From the NCBI GenBank assembly GCA_035309005.1, contig DATGFP010000034.1, forward strand, positions 1-64,000: a DNA stretch of 64,000 nucleotides, written 5' to 3'. Origin of the DNA: DATARH01 sp035309005. GTDB taxonomy: Bacteria > Pseudomonadota > Alphaproteobacteria > ATCC43930 > CGMCC-115725. The notes beneath the pieces are model-generated. The model made no database searches, was not told where the DNA came from, and saw nothing but the letters and a program-made list of their open reading frames with translations. Below are positions 1 to 8,602 of the stretch, piece by piece. The position numbers and the translations under genes are program-made. Position 1 is the first letter of the stretch. Every line of letters begins with the position of its first letter.

Positions 1-1179
1 AAAGGCCCGCTGAAAGATGTGACGCGCACGCGCGTCGAGGTGAAGGCGCCGGGCATCATTCCGCGCCGCTCGGTGCACGAGCCGGTGCAAACCGGCTTGA
101 AGGCGATCGACGCGCTAGTGCCGATCGGCCGCGGCCAGCGCGAGCTCATCATCGGCGACCGCCAGACCGGCAAGACCGCGGTCGCGATCGACACGATCCT
201 GAACCAGAAAGAGGTCAACGCCGGCGCCGACGAGTCGAAGAAGCTTTATTGCATCTATGTCGCGATCGGCCAGAAGCGCTCGACCGTCGCCCAGATCGTC
301 AAGACCTTGCAGGATTACGGCGCCCTCGACTATTCGATCGTCGTCGCCGCTACCGCCTCCGAGCCGGCCCCGTTGCAGTTCCTGGCGCCCTATTCGGGCT
401 GCGCGATGGGCGAATACTTCCGCGACAACGGCATGCACGCGCTGATGGTCTACGACGACCTGTCGAAGCACGCGGTCGCCTATCGCCAGATGTCGCTATT
501 GCTGCGCCGCCCGCCCGGCCGCGAGGCCTATCCAGGCGATGTGTTCTACCTGCATTCGCGGCTCCTGGAGCGCGCCGCCAAGATGAACGACGACCACGGC
601 GCGGGCTCCTTGACCGCCCTGCCGGTCATCGAGACGCAGGCCGGCGACGTCTCGGCCTACATTCCGACCAATGTGATCTCGATCACCGACGGCCAGATCT
701 TCCTCGAAACCGATCTGTTCTATCGCGGCATTCGGCCGGCGATCAATGTCGGCCTGTCGGTCAGCCGGGTCGGTTCGGCGGCGCAGATCAAGGCGATGAA
801 GCAGGTCGCCGGGCGCATCAAACTGGAGCTCGCGCAATACCGCGAGATGGCGGCTTTCTCGCAATTCGCCTCCGACCTCGACGCGGCGACCCAGCGCCTC
901 TTGGCGCGCGGCTCGCGCCTGACCGAACTCCTGAAGCAGCCGCAATTTTCCCCGGTGCCGGTCGAGGAGCAGGTCGTCTCGATCTTCGCCGGCACGCGCG
1001 GCTATCTCGACCGCGTCGAGATCGCCGACGTCACCCGCTTCGAAACCTCGATGCTCGGCGAATTGCGCGCCAAGCACCCGGAACTCCTGGGCGCGATCCG
1101 CGACGAGCGCGAAATCACCGACGCCACCGACAAGGGCCTCGCCGCCTTCCTCGACGATTTCGCCCGGACCTTCGCGTGA
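1..1179 (+). CDS. atpA: F1-ATPase alpha subunit, 5' truncated by window edge
   Basis: This is the regulatory/catalytic alpha subunit of the membrane-bound F1Fo ATP synthase, whose hexamer with beta forms the F1 head. The frame is open from base 1. A GTG at 19 is an internal Val codon, because the residues before it (KGPLKD) already match the alpha-subunit family. About 392 of the usual ~510 residues are present, so roughly 118 N-terminal residues lie outside the window. The P-loop GDRQTGKT is at window residues 52-59, and the C-terminal helical domain runs to the stop. It heads atpA-atpG-atpD-atpC on the same strand. The identity is unambiguous. Confidence 0.97.
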   Translation, partial: KGPLKDVTRTRVEVKAPGIIPRRSVHEPVQTGLKAIDALVPIGRGQRELIIGDRQTGKTAVAIDTILNQKEVNAGADESKKLYCIYVAIGQKRSTVAQIVKTLQDYGALDYSIVVAATASEPAPLQFLAPYSGCAMGEYFRDNGMHALMVYDDLSKHAVAYRQMSLLLRRPPGREAYPGDVFYLHSRLLERAAKMNDDHGAGSLTALPVIETQAGDVSAYIPTNVISITDGQIFLETDLFYRGIRPAINVGLSVSRVGSAAQIKAMKQVAGRIKLELAQYREMAAFSQFASDLDAATQRLLARGSRLTELLKQPQFSPVPVEEQVVSIFAGTRGYLDRVEIADVTRFETSMLGELRAKHPELLGAIRDEREITDATDKGLAAFLDDFARTFA

Positions 1180-1199
1180 CCCCTCAACTATCCTCGAAT

Positions 1200-1280
1200 T
1201 GGCCGGGCTTGTCCCGGCCATCCACGCCCACTGGCGGTGACGTTGCCGTGGATGCCCGGGACAAGCCCGGGCATGACGGC
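1200..1280. repeat. Palindromic intergenic repeat, GGCTTGTCCC family, atpA-atpG junction
   Basis: Two inverted arms are present: a left arm with GGGCTTGTCCCGGCCATCC and a right arm with GGATGCCCGGGACAAGCCC, ending GCATGAC. Each arm is itself a hairpin, and the two arms also pair with each other. Related copies lie at about 2224-2318 and 5974-6040. This is a REP/BIME-like dispersed element and it fills almost the whole gap between atpA and atpG. Confidence 0.85.
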
Positions 1281-1309
1281 GTTGGGGGTTCCCTGAGCGG
1301 GTTGCAGCA

Positions 1310-2200
1310 ATGCCCAGCCTGAAAGATTTGCGGGTCCGCATCCGCAGCGTGCGCTCGACCCAGAAGATCACCGCGGCGATGAAGATGGTCGCCGCCTCGC
1401 GCCTGCGCCGCGCCCAGGAGCAGGCCGAGGCGGCGCGGCCCTATGCGCAGCGCATGGAGCGGGTGCTTGCGTCGCTCGCGTCCGGCATGGCCGGGATGCC
1501 GGGCGCCCCGCCGCTCTTGGCCGGCACCGGCAGGGACGACGTACACCTGGTGGTCGTCGCGACCTCCGATCGCGGCCTCGCCGGCGGCTTCAACGCGACG
1601 ATCTTGCGCGAGGCGCGCCGCCGCATCCGCGAGCACGACAACGCCGGCCGGACGGTCAAGCTGCTGACCATCGGCCGCAAGGGCCGCGACGGGCTGCGCC
1701 GCGACTACGGCCGCCTCATTCACGACAGCCTGACCGATATCGGCCGCCGCCGCGTCTCGTTCGACGAGGCGCGCGACATCGCGCAGCGCATCCTGGCGCT
1801 CTACGAAGCGGGCGAATTCGACGTCTGCTCGATCGTCTTCAACCGCTTCCGCTCGGCGATCACCCAGATCGTCACGGTGCAGCAGCTGATCCCGTTCGCC
1901 CCGCCCGCCGCCGAAGCCGAAGCGGTGACCCAGAGCCTCGCCGGCGCGGTCTACGAGTTCGAGCCGTCGGAAGAGGAAATCCTCGCCGAATTGCTGCCGA
2001 ACAACCTCGCGGTGCAGATCTATACGGCGCTCCTCGAAAACGCCGCGAGCGAGCAGGGCGCCCGGATGACCGCGATGGACAACGCGACGCGCAACGCCGG
2101 CGACATGATCGACCGCCTGACAATGAACTACAACCGCACCCGCCAGGCGGTCATCACCAAGGAGCTGATCGAGATCATCTCCGGCGCCGAGGCGCTGTGA
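1310..2200 (+). CDS. atpG: F1-ATPase gamma subunit
   Basis: The gamma subunit is the central rotor shaft of F1, coupling proton flow through the c-ring to conformational change in beta. It has 296 aa, which is normal for alphaproteobacteria. The N-terminus MPSLKDLRVRIRSV followed by TQKITAAMKMVAA is the diagnostic N-terminal helix. The C-terminal helix carries ATRNAGDMIDRLT and NRTRQAVITKELIEI, the second diagnostic block. The ATG at 1310 is chosen because it begins exactly at the family N-terminus. The gene is separated from atpA by about 130 bp that are mostly repeat. Confidence 0.97.
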   Translation: MPSLKDLRVRIRSVRSTQKITAAMKMVAASRLRRAQEQAEAARPYAQRMERVLASLASGMAGMPGAPPLLAGTGRDDVHLVVVATSDRGLAGGFNATILREARRRIREHDNAGRTVKLLTIGRKGRDGLRRDYGRLIHDSLTDIGRRRVSFDEARDIAQRILALYEAGEFDVCSIVFNRFRSAITQIVTVQQLIPFAPPAAEAEAVTQSLAGAVYEFEPSEEEILAELLPNNLAVQIYTALLENAASEQGARMTAMDNATRNAGDMIDRLTMNYNRTRQAVITKELIEIISGAEAL

Positions 2201-2223
2201 TGTCGTCCCCATTACATTCCATA

Positions 2224-2318
2224 TTCGTCATGGCCGGGCTTGTCCCGGCCATCCACGGACACGTGAAACCAGCATTCCGGTTGCGCGTGGATGCCCGGCA
2301 CAAGGCCGGGCATGACGC
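2224..2318. repeat. Palindromic intergenic repeat, GGCTTGTCCC family, atpG-atpD junction
   Basis: The left arm (about 2224-2257) carries GGCCGGGCTTGTCCCGGCC followed by ATCCACG. The right arm (about 2286-2317) carries CGTGGATGCCCGGCACAAGG and ends GCATGACG. It is the same family as the element in the atpA-atpG gap, but with a different central loop and one arm mutated (CACAAGG for GACAAGC). Confidence 0.85.
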
Positions 2319-2352
2319 GGCAATGTTGGCTTAGGCAAGGAATACCCAGAAC

Positions 2353-3789
2353 ATGGCGCAAACCACGTCGACCAATATCGTCGGCACGATCACCCAGGTC
2401 ATCGGCGCGGTCGTCGATGTGCATTTCGAGGGCGAATTGCCCTCGATCCTCAACGCGCTGCACACCGACAACGCGGGCCGTACGCTGACCCTCGAAGTGG
2501 CGCAGCATTTGGGCGAAAACACCGTGCGCACGGTGGCGATGGATACGACCGACGGCCTCGTGCGCGGCGCCGAGGTCACCGACACCGGCGCCCCGATCAT
2601 GATGCCGGTCGGCCCCGAGACCTTGGGGCGCATCCTCAACGTGATCGGCGAGCCGGTCGACGAGCGCGGCCCGGTCACCACCAACCGCCGCATGCCGATC
2701 CACCGCGCCGCGCCCGAATTCATCGAGCAATCGACCGACGCGGAGATCCTCGTCACCGGCATCAAGGTGGTCGACCTCTTGGCGCCCTACGCCAAGGGCG
2801 GCAAGGTCGGCCTGTTCGGCGGCGCCGGGGTGGGAAAAACCGTCATCATCATGGAGCTGATCAACAACATCGCCAAGGCGCATGGCGGCTATTCGGTGTT
2901 CGCCGGGGTCGGCGAGCGCACCCGCGAGGGCAACGACCTCTACCACGAGATGATGGAATCCGGGGTCATCGTGCCCGACGGCCCGGGCTCCAAGGCGGCC
3001 CTCGTTTACGGCCAGATGAACGAGCCGCCGGGCGCGCGCGCCCGCGTCGGCCTCTCCGGCCTCACCCTCGCGGAATACTTCCGCGACGAAGAAGGCCAGG
3101 ACGTCCTCTTCTTCGTCGACAACATCTTCCGGTTCACCCAGGCGGGATCCGAGGTGTCGGCCCTCTTGGGGCGCATCCCGTCGGCGGTCGGCTACCAGCC
3201 GACGCTGGCGACCGACATGGGCGCGCTGCAGGAGCGCATTACCACGACCAAGAAGGGCTCGATCACCTCGGTGCAGGCAATCTATGTGCCGGCCGACGAT
3301 CTGACCGACCCGGCGCCCGCCACCTCGTTCGCCCATCTCGACGCGACGACCGTGCTGTCGCGCCAGATCGCCGAACTCGGCATCTATCCCGCCGTCGATC
3401 CCTTGGATTCAACTTCGCGGATGCTCGACCCGCGCGTCGTCGGCGACGAGCACTACCAGGTCGCGCGCGACGTGCAGCGCGTGCTGCAGACCTACAAATC
3501 CTTGCAGGACATCATCGCGATCCTCGGCATGGACGAACTCTCCGAAGAAGACCGCATGACCGTGGCGCGGGCGCGCAAGATCCAACGCTTCCTGTCGCAG
3601 CCCTTCCATGTCGCCGAGGTCTTCACCGGCAGCCCCGGCGTCTTCGTCAACCTCGAAGACACGATCAAGGGCTTCAAGGGCATCGTCGCCGGCGAATACG
3701 ACGAGATGCCGGAGGCCTCCTTCTACATGGTCGGCACGATCGAGGAGGCGGTCGACAAGGCCCGCAAGATGGCCGCGGAAGCCGCGTGA
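2353..3789 (+). CDS. atpD: F1-ATPase beta subunit (catalytic)
   Basis: This is the catalytic beta subunit of F1-ATPase, with 478 aa. The beta-barrel N-domain starts at about residue 10 (GTITQVIGAVVDVHF). The P-loop GGAGVGKT is at residues 156-163, followed by GERTREGNDLYHEM with the catalytic Glu region, and then the DELSEED motif that contacts gamma near residue 395. The ATG at 2353 sits after an AAGGAATA-like ribosome binding stretch that follows the repeat element. No residues of the family core appear altered. It sits between atpG and atpC as expected. Confidence 0.98.
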   Translation: MAQTTSTNIVGTITQVIGAVVDVHFEGELPSILNALHTDNAGRTLTLEVAQHLGENTVRTVAMDTTDGLVRGAEVTDTGAPIMMPVGPETLGRILNVIGEPVDERGPVTTNRRMPIHRAAPEFIEQSTDAEILVTGIKVVDLLAPYAKGGKVGLFGGAGVGKTVIIMELINNIAKAHGGYSVFAGVGERTREGNDLYHEMMESGVIVPDGPGSKAALVYGQMNEPPGARARVGLSGLTLAEYFRDEEGQDVLFFVDNIFRFTQAGSEVSALLGRIPSAVGYQPTLATDMGALQERITTTKKGSITSVQAIYVPADDLTDPAPATSFAHLDATTVLSRQIAELGIYPAVDPLDSTSRMLDPRVVGDEHYQVARDVQRVLQTYKSLQDIIAILGMDELSEEDRMTVARARKIQRFLSQPFHVAEVFTGSPGVFVNLEDTIKGFKGIVAGEYDEMPEASFYMVGTIEEAVDKARKMAAEAA

Positions 3790-3816
3790 TGTCCTCGGCG
3801 AGCGCCGCCACTGCCC

Positions 3817-3881
3817 ACCTCACCCTCCCATCGCTGCGCGATGGGTCCCTCCTTCTCCCCCCCTGCAGGGCGGAGAGGGCT
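3817..3881. repeat. Hairpin-bearing repeat in the atpD-atpC junction
   Basis: An 8-bp perfect stem (CCCATCGC/GCGATGGG, loop TGC, 3827-3845) lies within a stretch of CTCACCCTCC- and CTTCTCCCCCC-type sequence ending GGAGAGGG. It is a different repeat family from the two upstream atp junctions and resembles the element at about 58591-58722. Confidence 0.6.
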
Positions 3882-3904
3882 GTCCTACCGCGGGAACCAC
3901 GCTG

Positions 3905-4366
3905 ATGGCTGATCGCGTCCAGTTCGAGCTGGTGACGCCGGAGCGCCTCCTCGTCTCGCGCGAAGTCGAGATGGTCGTGGTGCCGGGGACCGAGGGCAAT
4001 TTCGGCGTCCTGCCGGGTCACGCGCCGTTCATCTCGACGATCCGCCCGGGCACCATCGACATCTACGAGGGCCGCACGATCACCGAGCGCATCTTTGTCG
4101 TCGGCGGCATCGCCGAAGTGACGCCGGAGCGCTGCACCGTCTTGGCCGACGAGGCGATGGCCCCGGAAGCCCTCGACCGCGGTGCGCTCGACGCCGAACT
4201 GACCGAGATCGAGGGCAATTTGCCGAGCTTGCGCGAGCAGCTGGCGCGCGCCCAGGGCACCGAGCGCGAGCGCCTCGCCGCCGAACTGCGCCACGCCGAG
4301 CGCCGCCAAAGCGTCGCCCGCGCCAAGCTCCAGGCCCTCCAGCTCCCCCCCGAAACCGCCCACTGA
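3905..4366 (+). CDS. atpC: F1-ATPase epsilon subunit
   Basis: Epsilon sits at the foot of the gamma shaft and inhibits ATP hydrolysis. It has 153 aa counting from the ATG at 3905. The open frame runs about 300 bases further upstream, but that part overlaps the end of atpD and the repeat and has no family similarity. The N-terminal beta-sandwich contains VQFELVTPERLL, then VVVPGTEGNFGVLPGHAPFI, the hallmark of the family. The C-terminal helical hairpin is present and slightly long, ending in a charged stretch (ERLAAELRHAERRQSVARAK). It is the last gene of the atp operon. Confidence 0.95.
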   Translation: MADRVQFELVTPERLLVSREVEMVVVPGTEGNFGVLPGHAPFISTIRPGTIDIYEGRTITERIFVVGGIAEVTPERCTVLADEAMAPEALDRGALDAELTEIEGNLPSLREQLARAQGTERERLAAELRHAERRQSVARAKLQALQLPPETAH

Positions 4367-4493
4367 GGCGGCCGGCCGCGGCGGCCCGCGGACGCGGACA
4401 CATTTCTGCGAACATGGCGCACATTCGTGGCCCCCTGAGGCTCGCGTCGGCGTAAGATCAAAGAAAAAACGCGACCGCGAACGGGAGAGGGGA

Positions 4494-5900
4494 ATGAGCG
4501 AATTGCCGATTGCCGCGAACCCCGGCGGCCACGTCATGATCGCCGACGCCGCGGTCGAAGCGCTGCGCGCCAGGCTGCGCGGGAAGCTGCTGCGCGCCGG
4601 CGATGCGGGATATGACGACGCGCGCACCGTGTGGAACGGGCTGATCGACCATCGCCCGGCGCTGATCGCGCGCTGCGCGGGAGCGGCCGATGTCGTCGCC
4701 GCGGTCGAGTTCGGGCGAGAGCACGGCATTCTGGTGTCGGTCAAGGGCGGCGGCCACGGCGTCGCCGGCAAGGCGGTCTCCGACGGCGGCCTGATGATCG
4801 ACCTGTCGCCGATGCGGAGCATCCGCGTCGACCCCGCCGGCCGCACCGTCCGCGCCGAAGCGGGCGTGCTCGGCCGCGACCTCGACCACGAGACGCAGGC
4901 CTTTGGCCTGGCAACCCCGGTCGGCACCGTCTCGACCACCGGCATCGCCGGGCTGACGCTCGGCGGCGGCCAGAGCTGGCTCGGCAGCAAATACGGCTTT
5001 GCCATCGACAATCTGCTGTCGGTCGACATCGTGACGGCCGACGGGATTTTGCGCACCGCCAGCGCGACGCAGGAAGCGGACCTCTTCTGGGGGATCCGCG
5101 GCGCCGGGCACAATCTGGGGGTGGCGACCTCGTTCGAATACCGCCTGCACCCGGTCGGGCCGGTGCTGAGCGGCATGGTGGTCCATCCGCTGTCCGAGGG
5201 CGTCGAGGTCTTGCGCTTCTACCGCGACTTTACCGCCTCCCAGCCCGATGAATTGCAGACCTGGGCCGGCATCCTGACCACGCCCGACGGCAACGCGGTG
5301 GTCGCGCTGATCCCCTGCTATGTCGGCCCCATCGCCGAGGGCGAACGCCTGCTGGCGCCGCTGCGCCGCTTTGGCAAGCCGCTCGCCGACACGATCGGGC
5401 CGATGCCCTATGTCGCGGTGCAGCAGATGTTCGACCCGGCGTTCCCGCCCGGCCGGCCGACCTACTGGAAAACCGGCCTGACCAACCGCATCGACGACCG
5501 GGTGATCGCCGACACGGTCGAATTCGCCAGGCGGGTGCCCTCGCCGCACACCGTCATCATCTTCGCCGAACTCCACGGTGCCTACAGCCGCGTCGGCAAA
5601 ACCGACACCGCGTACTTTCACCGCGACATGCAATACGATCTGATCGCGCTCTCGGTGTGGACCGACCGGGCCGACAGCGAGCGCAACATCCGCTGGACCC
5701 GCGACCTCTTCGCCGCCTGGGAGCCGCATCTCGCCAGCGCCGCCTACGTCAACGATCTGGGTGACGAGGGCGAGGACCGGGTGCGCAGCGCCTACGGCGC
5801 CAATTACCCGCGCCTCGCCGCGCTGAAGGCCAAATACGACCCGACCGACTTCTTCCGCCTCAACCAGAACATCACCCCGCTGTCGCCGGCCTCCGCCTGA
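4494..5900 (+). CDS. FAD-dependent oxidoreductase, berberine-bridge/PCMH type
   Basis: This is probably a flavin oxidase or dehydrogenase acting on a sugar, alcohol or alkaloid-like substrate; the substrate is unknown. It has 468 aa. The PCMH-type FAD-binding domain spans about residues 40-215, with KGGGH (H88) being the usual position of the 8-alpha-histidyl FAD link. GIAGLTLGGGQSWL follows where bicovalent enzymes carry a second, cysteinyl link; no Cys is present there, so linkage would be single. The BBE C-terminal domain ends NYPRLAALKAKYDPTDFF then RLNQNI. The start ATG follows GGGAGAGGGGA. It is in a separate unit from atpC (128-bp gap). Confidence 0.88.
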   Translation: MSELPIAANPGGHVMIADAAVEALRARLRGKLLRAGDAGYDDARTVWNGLIDHRPALIARCAGAADVVAAVEFGREHGILVSVKGGGHGVAGKAVSDGGLMIDLSPMRSIRVDPAGRTVRAEAGVLGRDLDHETQAFGLATPVGTVSTTGIAGLTLGGGQSWLGSKYGFAIDNLLSVDIVTADGILRTASATQEADLFWGIRGAGHNLGVATSFEYRLHPVGPVLSGMVVHPLSEGVEVLRFYRDFTASQPDELQTWAGILTTPDGNAVVALIPCYVGPIAEGERLLAPLRRFGKPLADTIGPMPYVAVQQMFDPAFPPGRPTYWKTGLTNRIDDRVIADTVEFARRVPSPHTVIIFAELHGAYSRVGKTDTAYFHRDMQYDLIALSVWTDRADSERNIRWTRDLFAAWEPHLASAAYVNDLGDEGEDRVRSAYGANYPRLAALKAKYDPTDFFRLNQNITPLSPASA

Positions 5901-5973
5901 GGCGAAACTGAGGCGAAGAGGGCGGGAGCGGACGGCGCTAGGCCGGCATCCACTGAAGTTCGATCACCCTCAT

Positions 5974-6040
5974 TTCGTCATCCCCGGGCTTGTCCCGGGG
6001 ATCCACGTGGATGGCCGGGACAAGCCCGGCCAAGACGAGT
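5974..6040. repeat. Palindromic intergenic repeat, GGCTTGTCCC family
   Basis: A compact copy consists of two back-to-back hairpins, CCCCGGGCTTGTCCCGGGG and GGCCGGGACAAGCCCGGCC. They are joined by ATCCACGTGGAT, itself a perfect 12-bp palindrome. It has the same core as the two copies in the atp operon, with the central loop deleted. Confidence 0.85.
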
Positions 6041-6165
6041 AGGGGGCGGTTCAATCTGATCGGACAAGGCGCTAAATTTGCCGCATTGTGGTGCTAGCCT
6101 CGGCCACGATCGGGATCGAGACGGACGAACACGCCACAACTTTAACGTGAGGCTGGGCGTAAAGC

Positions 6166-6181
6166 TGCTGCAGGTGCAGCA
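6166..6181. promoter_or_regulatory. Short palindrome TGCTGCA-GG-TGCAGCA
   Basis: A perfect 7-bp inverted repeat with a 2-bp centre lies in the region upstream of argD. It is compatible with an operator half-site pair or a small hairpin. No regulator can be named from it. Confidence 0.35.
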
Positions 6182-6247
6182 AACGACGAATACCTAGCAC
6201 AACCTAAGGTAGTGAACACGGGGCGGGGGACCTTTGCAGCGGACGAA

Positions 6248-6276
6248 TTGACAGGGCCGGCGGCGATCCCCATACT
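6248..6276 (+). promoter_or_regulatory. Candidate sigma-70 promoter for argD operon
   Basis: A perfect -35 hexamer TTGACA (6248-6253), a 17-bp spacer and CATACT (6271-6276, four of six matches to TATAAT) are present. Transcription would begin near 6283, giving a leader of about 190 nt before the argD GTG. This is inferred from sequence match only. Confidence 0.4.
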
Positions 6277-6471
6277 CCGCGGCTTTCCTGCTCGGTCCTT
6301 CGGCGGCCGGATTTTGCCGCAGCGAGAGGGTGGCGACGATGCGCGATCCCGGCAGCACCAGCCGGCTCGGAACGGCGGCTCGAGGAAGCGCGCCGCCGGC
6401 GGAACGACGACGACGATAGGCCGCGTCGATCGTCCTCATTTCCGCAATTCTATTCGCGCAGGAGAACTCAA

Positions 6472-7647
6472 GTGATCCCAGCTGTCATGCCGACCTATGC
6501 CCGGTGGGACGTCGCCGTCGACCGGGGCGAGGGCTGCTATCTCTATGCCACCGACGGCCGCAAGTTTCTCGACTTCACCAGCGGCATCGCGGTGACGTCG
6601 CTCGGCCATTGCCACCCGCATCTGATCGCGGCGGTGACCGCGCAGGCGCAAAAGCTGTGGCACGTCTCGAATTTGTTCCAGATTCCGGCCCAGCAACGCC
6701 TGGCCGAGCGGCTGGTCGCCCACAGCTTCGCCGACACCGTGTTCTTCAATAATTCGGGCGCCGAGGCGGTCGAACTGTCGATCAAGGTCGCGCGCAAGTA
6801 TCAGAGCGCGACCGGCCACCCCGAGCGCTACCGGGTGATCGGCTGCCATGGCTCGTTCCACGGCCGCAGCTTCGCGACCTTGGCGGCGGCCGGGGCCGAG
6901 GCCTACCTCAAGGGGTTCGGCCCGGTGATGGACGGCTTCGACCACGTTGCCTTCAACAATTTGAACGAGATGCGCGCCGCGGTGACCGACGAGACCGCGG
7001 CGATCCTGGTCGAGCCGGTGCAGGGCGAGGGCGGCGTGCGCGCCCCGTCCGCGGATTATCTCAAGGGCTTGCGCGCGATCTGCGACGAATACGGCCTGGT
7101 CCTCGTCTATGACGAGGTGCAGTGCGGCATGGGGCGCACCGGCAAGCTGTTCGCGCACGAATGGGCCGGCGTCGCGCCCGACGTGATGGCGGTCGCCAAG
7201 GCGCTCGGCAACGGCTTCCCGATCGGCGCCTGCCTCGCCAGCGAGAAAGCGGCGGTCGGCATGGTCGCCGGCACGCACGGCTCGACCTTCGGCGGCAATC
7301 CGATGGCGGCCGCGGCCGGCAACGCGGTCATGGACGTGATGCTGGAGCCCGGCTTTTTCGACCGGGTGCAGCGCGTGTCGGCGCTGTTGCGCGGCAAGCT
7401 CGAGGCGCTGGTCGCCGCGTTCCCGACGGTCTTCGCCGAATTGCGCGGGTCGGGCCTGCTGCTCGGGCTGCGCTGCAACGTGCCGGCGGGCGACATCGTC
7501 GCCAGGCTGCGCGCCCAGGGGCTCCTGTGCCTGACCGCCGGCGAAAACGTGCTGCGCATCCTGCCGCCGCTGGTCGTCAGCGAGGGCGAGATCGAGGAGG
7601 GCATGCGCATCCTGCGCAGCGTCGCCCAGGAATGGCCGCAAACGTGA
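6472..7647 (+). CDS. argD: Acetylornithine aminotransferase (PLP-dependent)
   Basis: It converts N-acetylglutamate semialdehyde plus glutamate to N-acetylornithine in arginine synthesis, and family members often also act on succinyl-diaminopimelate. It has 391 aa and is a class III aminotransferase. The pyridoxal phosphate lysine is K243 in DVMAVAKALGNGFPIG. The cofactor Asp region LVYDEVQCGMGRTG and the GTHGSTFGGNPMAAAAG block are intact. The start is GTG at 6472, supported by AGGAGAACTCA just before it and by the family N-terminus MIPAVMPTYAR. It overlaps the start of argF, indicating one operon argD-argF. Confidence 0.96.
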   Translation: MIPAVMPTYARWDVAVDRGEGCYLYATDGRKFLDFTSGIAVTSLGHCHPHLIAAVTAQAQKLWHVSNLFQIPAQQRLAERLVAHSFADTVFFNNSGAEAVELSIKVARKYQSATGHPERYRVIGCHGSFHGRSFATLAAAGAEAYLKGFGPVMDGFDHVAFNNLNEMRAAVTDETAAILVEPVQGEGGVRAPSADYLKGLRAICDEYGLVLVYDEVQCGMGRTGKLFAHEWAGVAPDVMAVAKALGNGFPIGACLASEKAAVGMVAGTHGSTFGGNPMAAAAGNAVMDVMLEPGFFDRVQRVSALLRGKLEALVAAFPTVFAELRGSGLLLGLRCNVPAGDIVARLRAQGLLCLTAGENVLRILPPLVVSEGEIEEGMRILRSVAQEWPQT

Positions 7648-8591
7648 GAGCTACCGCCGCCGGCGCGGCGTTGCTCGGGGGCCGGCGGGAAGCCGGCCCG
7701 CCGCGGCATTTCCTCGATATCGACCAGTACGAAACCGCGGAGTTGCGCAGCATTCTCGACCTCGGCTTCGCCTATAAGAGCGGCCGGCGCGACCGGCCGC
7801 TCGACGGCAAGACCCTGGCGATGATCTTCGAGAAGCCGTCGACCCGCACCCGCGTCTCCTTCGAGGTCGCGATGCGCCAATTGGGCGGCGGCTCGATCGT
7901 GCTCGGCACCGCCGACAGCCAGCTCGGCCGCGGCGAGACGATCGCCGACACGGCGCGCGTCCTGTCGCGTTATGTCGACGCCATCATGATCCGCACCAAC
8001 CACGAGGCAAAGCTCGTCGACCTGGCGCGCTACGCCAGCGTGCCGGTGATCAACGGCCTGACCGACGCGTCGCACCCCTGCCAGATCATGGCCGATGTGA
8101 TGACCTTGCAGGAACAGAAGGGGCCGGTCGCCGACACGATCGTGGCGTGGAGCGGCGACGGCAACAATGTCGCGGTCAGCTGGATCCACGCCGCGGTGCG
8201 CTTCGGCTTCGAATTGCGGCTCGCCTGCCCGCTTCCGCTGCAGCCGCCGCAGCCGGTGCTGGCCTGGGCGCGCCGCGAGGGCGGCCGGGTCAGCCTGACC
8301 GGCGAACCCGACGAGGCGGTGGCCGGCGCCGATTGCGTCGTCACCGACACCTGGGTGTCGATGGGCGTCGAAGCCGAAATCAACCGCCACAACCTGCTGG
8401 CGCCCTACCGCGTCGACGAGCGGCTGATGGCAATCGCCAAGCCCGACGCCATATTCATGCATTGCCTCCCCGCCAAGCGCGGCGAGGAGGTAACGGCGGG
8501 GGTCATCGATGGCCCGCAATCGGTCGTCTGGGACGAGGCGGAAAACCGGCTGCATGCCCAGAAGGGTATCCTCGCCTGGTGCCTCGGGTAA
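7644..8591 (+). CDS. argF: Ornithine carbamoyltransferase
   Basis: It transfers the carbamoyl group from carbamoyl phosphate to ornithine to give citrulline. From the GTG at 7644 it has 315 aa. The carbamoyl-phosphate site EKPSTRTRVSFE, the HPCQ motif in DASHPCQIMADVMTL and the ornithine-site MHCLPAKRGEEV are all present. The GTG overlaps the argD stop as GTGA, suggesting translational coupling. An in-frame ATG at 7632 is an alternative that adds four residues. The first ~20 residues (RATAAGAALLGG...) extend beyond the usual family N-terminus PRHFLDI. Confidence 0.95.
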   Translation: MRATAAGAALLGGRREAGPPRHFLDIDQYETAELRSILDLGFAYKSGRRDRPLDGKTLAMIFEKPSTRTRVSFEVAMRQLGGGSIVLGTADSQLGRGETIADTARVLSRYVDAIMIRTNHEAKLVDLARYASVPVINGLTDASHPCQIMADVMTLQEQKGPVADTIVAWSGDGNNVAVSWIHAAVRFGFELRLACPLPLQPPQPVLAWARREGGRVSLTGEPDEAVAGADCVVTDTWVSMGVEAEINRHNLLAPYRVDERLMAIAKPDAIFMHCLPAKRGEEVTAGVIDGPQSVVWDEAENRLHAQKGILAWCLG

Positions 8592-8602
8592 GCCCTGGGC
8601 GG

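Larger units (their letters stand above)
5901..6471. other. Long intergenic region upstream of argD
   Basis: This 571-bp stretch has no convincing gene. It contains, in order, a direct repeat CTGAGGCGAA just after the upstream stop, a GGCTTGTCCC-family palindrome (about 5974-6040), two short palindromes (6107-6118 and 6166-6181), a GTGCTAG...CTAGCAC pair (6091-6097 and 6194-6200) that could close a folded ~110-nt transcript, a candidate promoter (6248-6276) and about 190 bp of leader before argD. The structured middle part could be an unassigned small RNA, but I do not recognise it. Confidence 0.5.

Noticed and set aside
1184..2212. Long minus-strand ORF (342 codons) opposite atpG
   Set aside because: It is antisense to a certain gene and has Arg/Ala/Gly-rich content typical of GC-rich shadow frames.
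6212..6475. 87-codon ORF just before argD
   Set aside because: It starts at a GTG without ribosome site, has low-complexity composition and overlaps the argD start; the region is better read as a leader.
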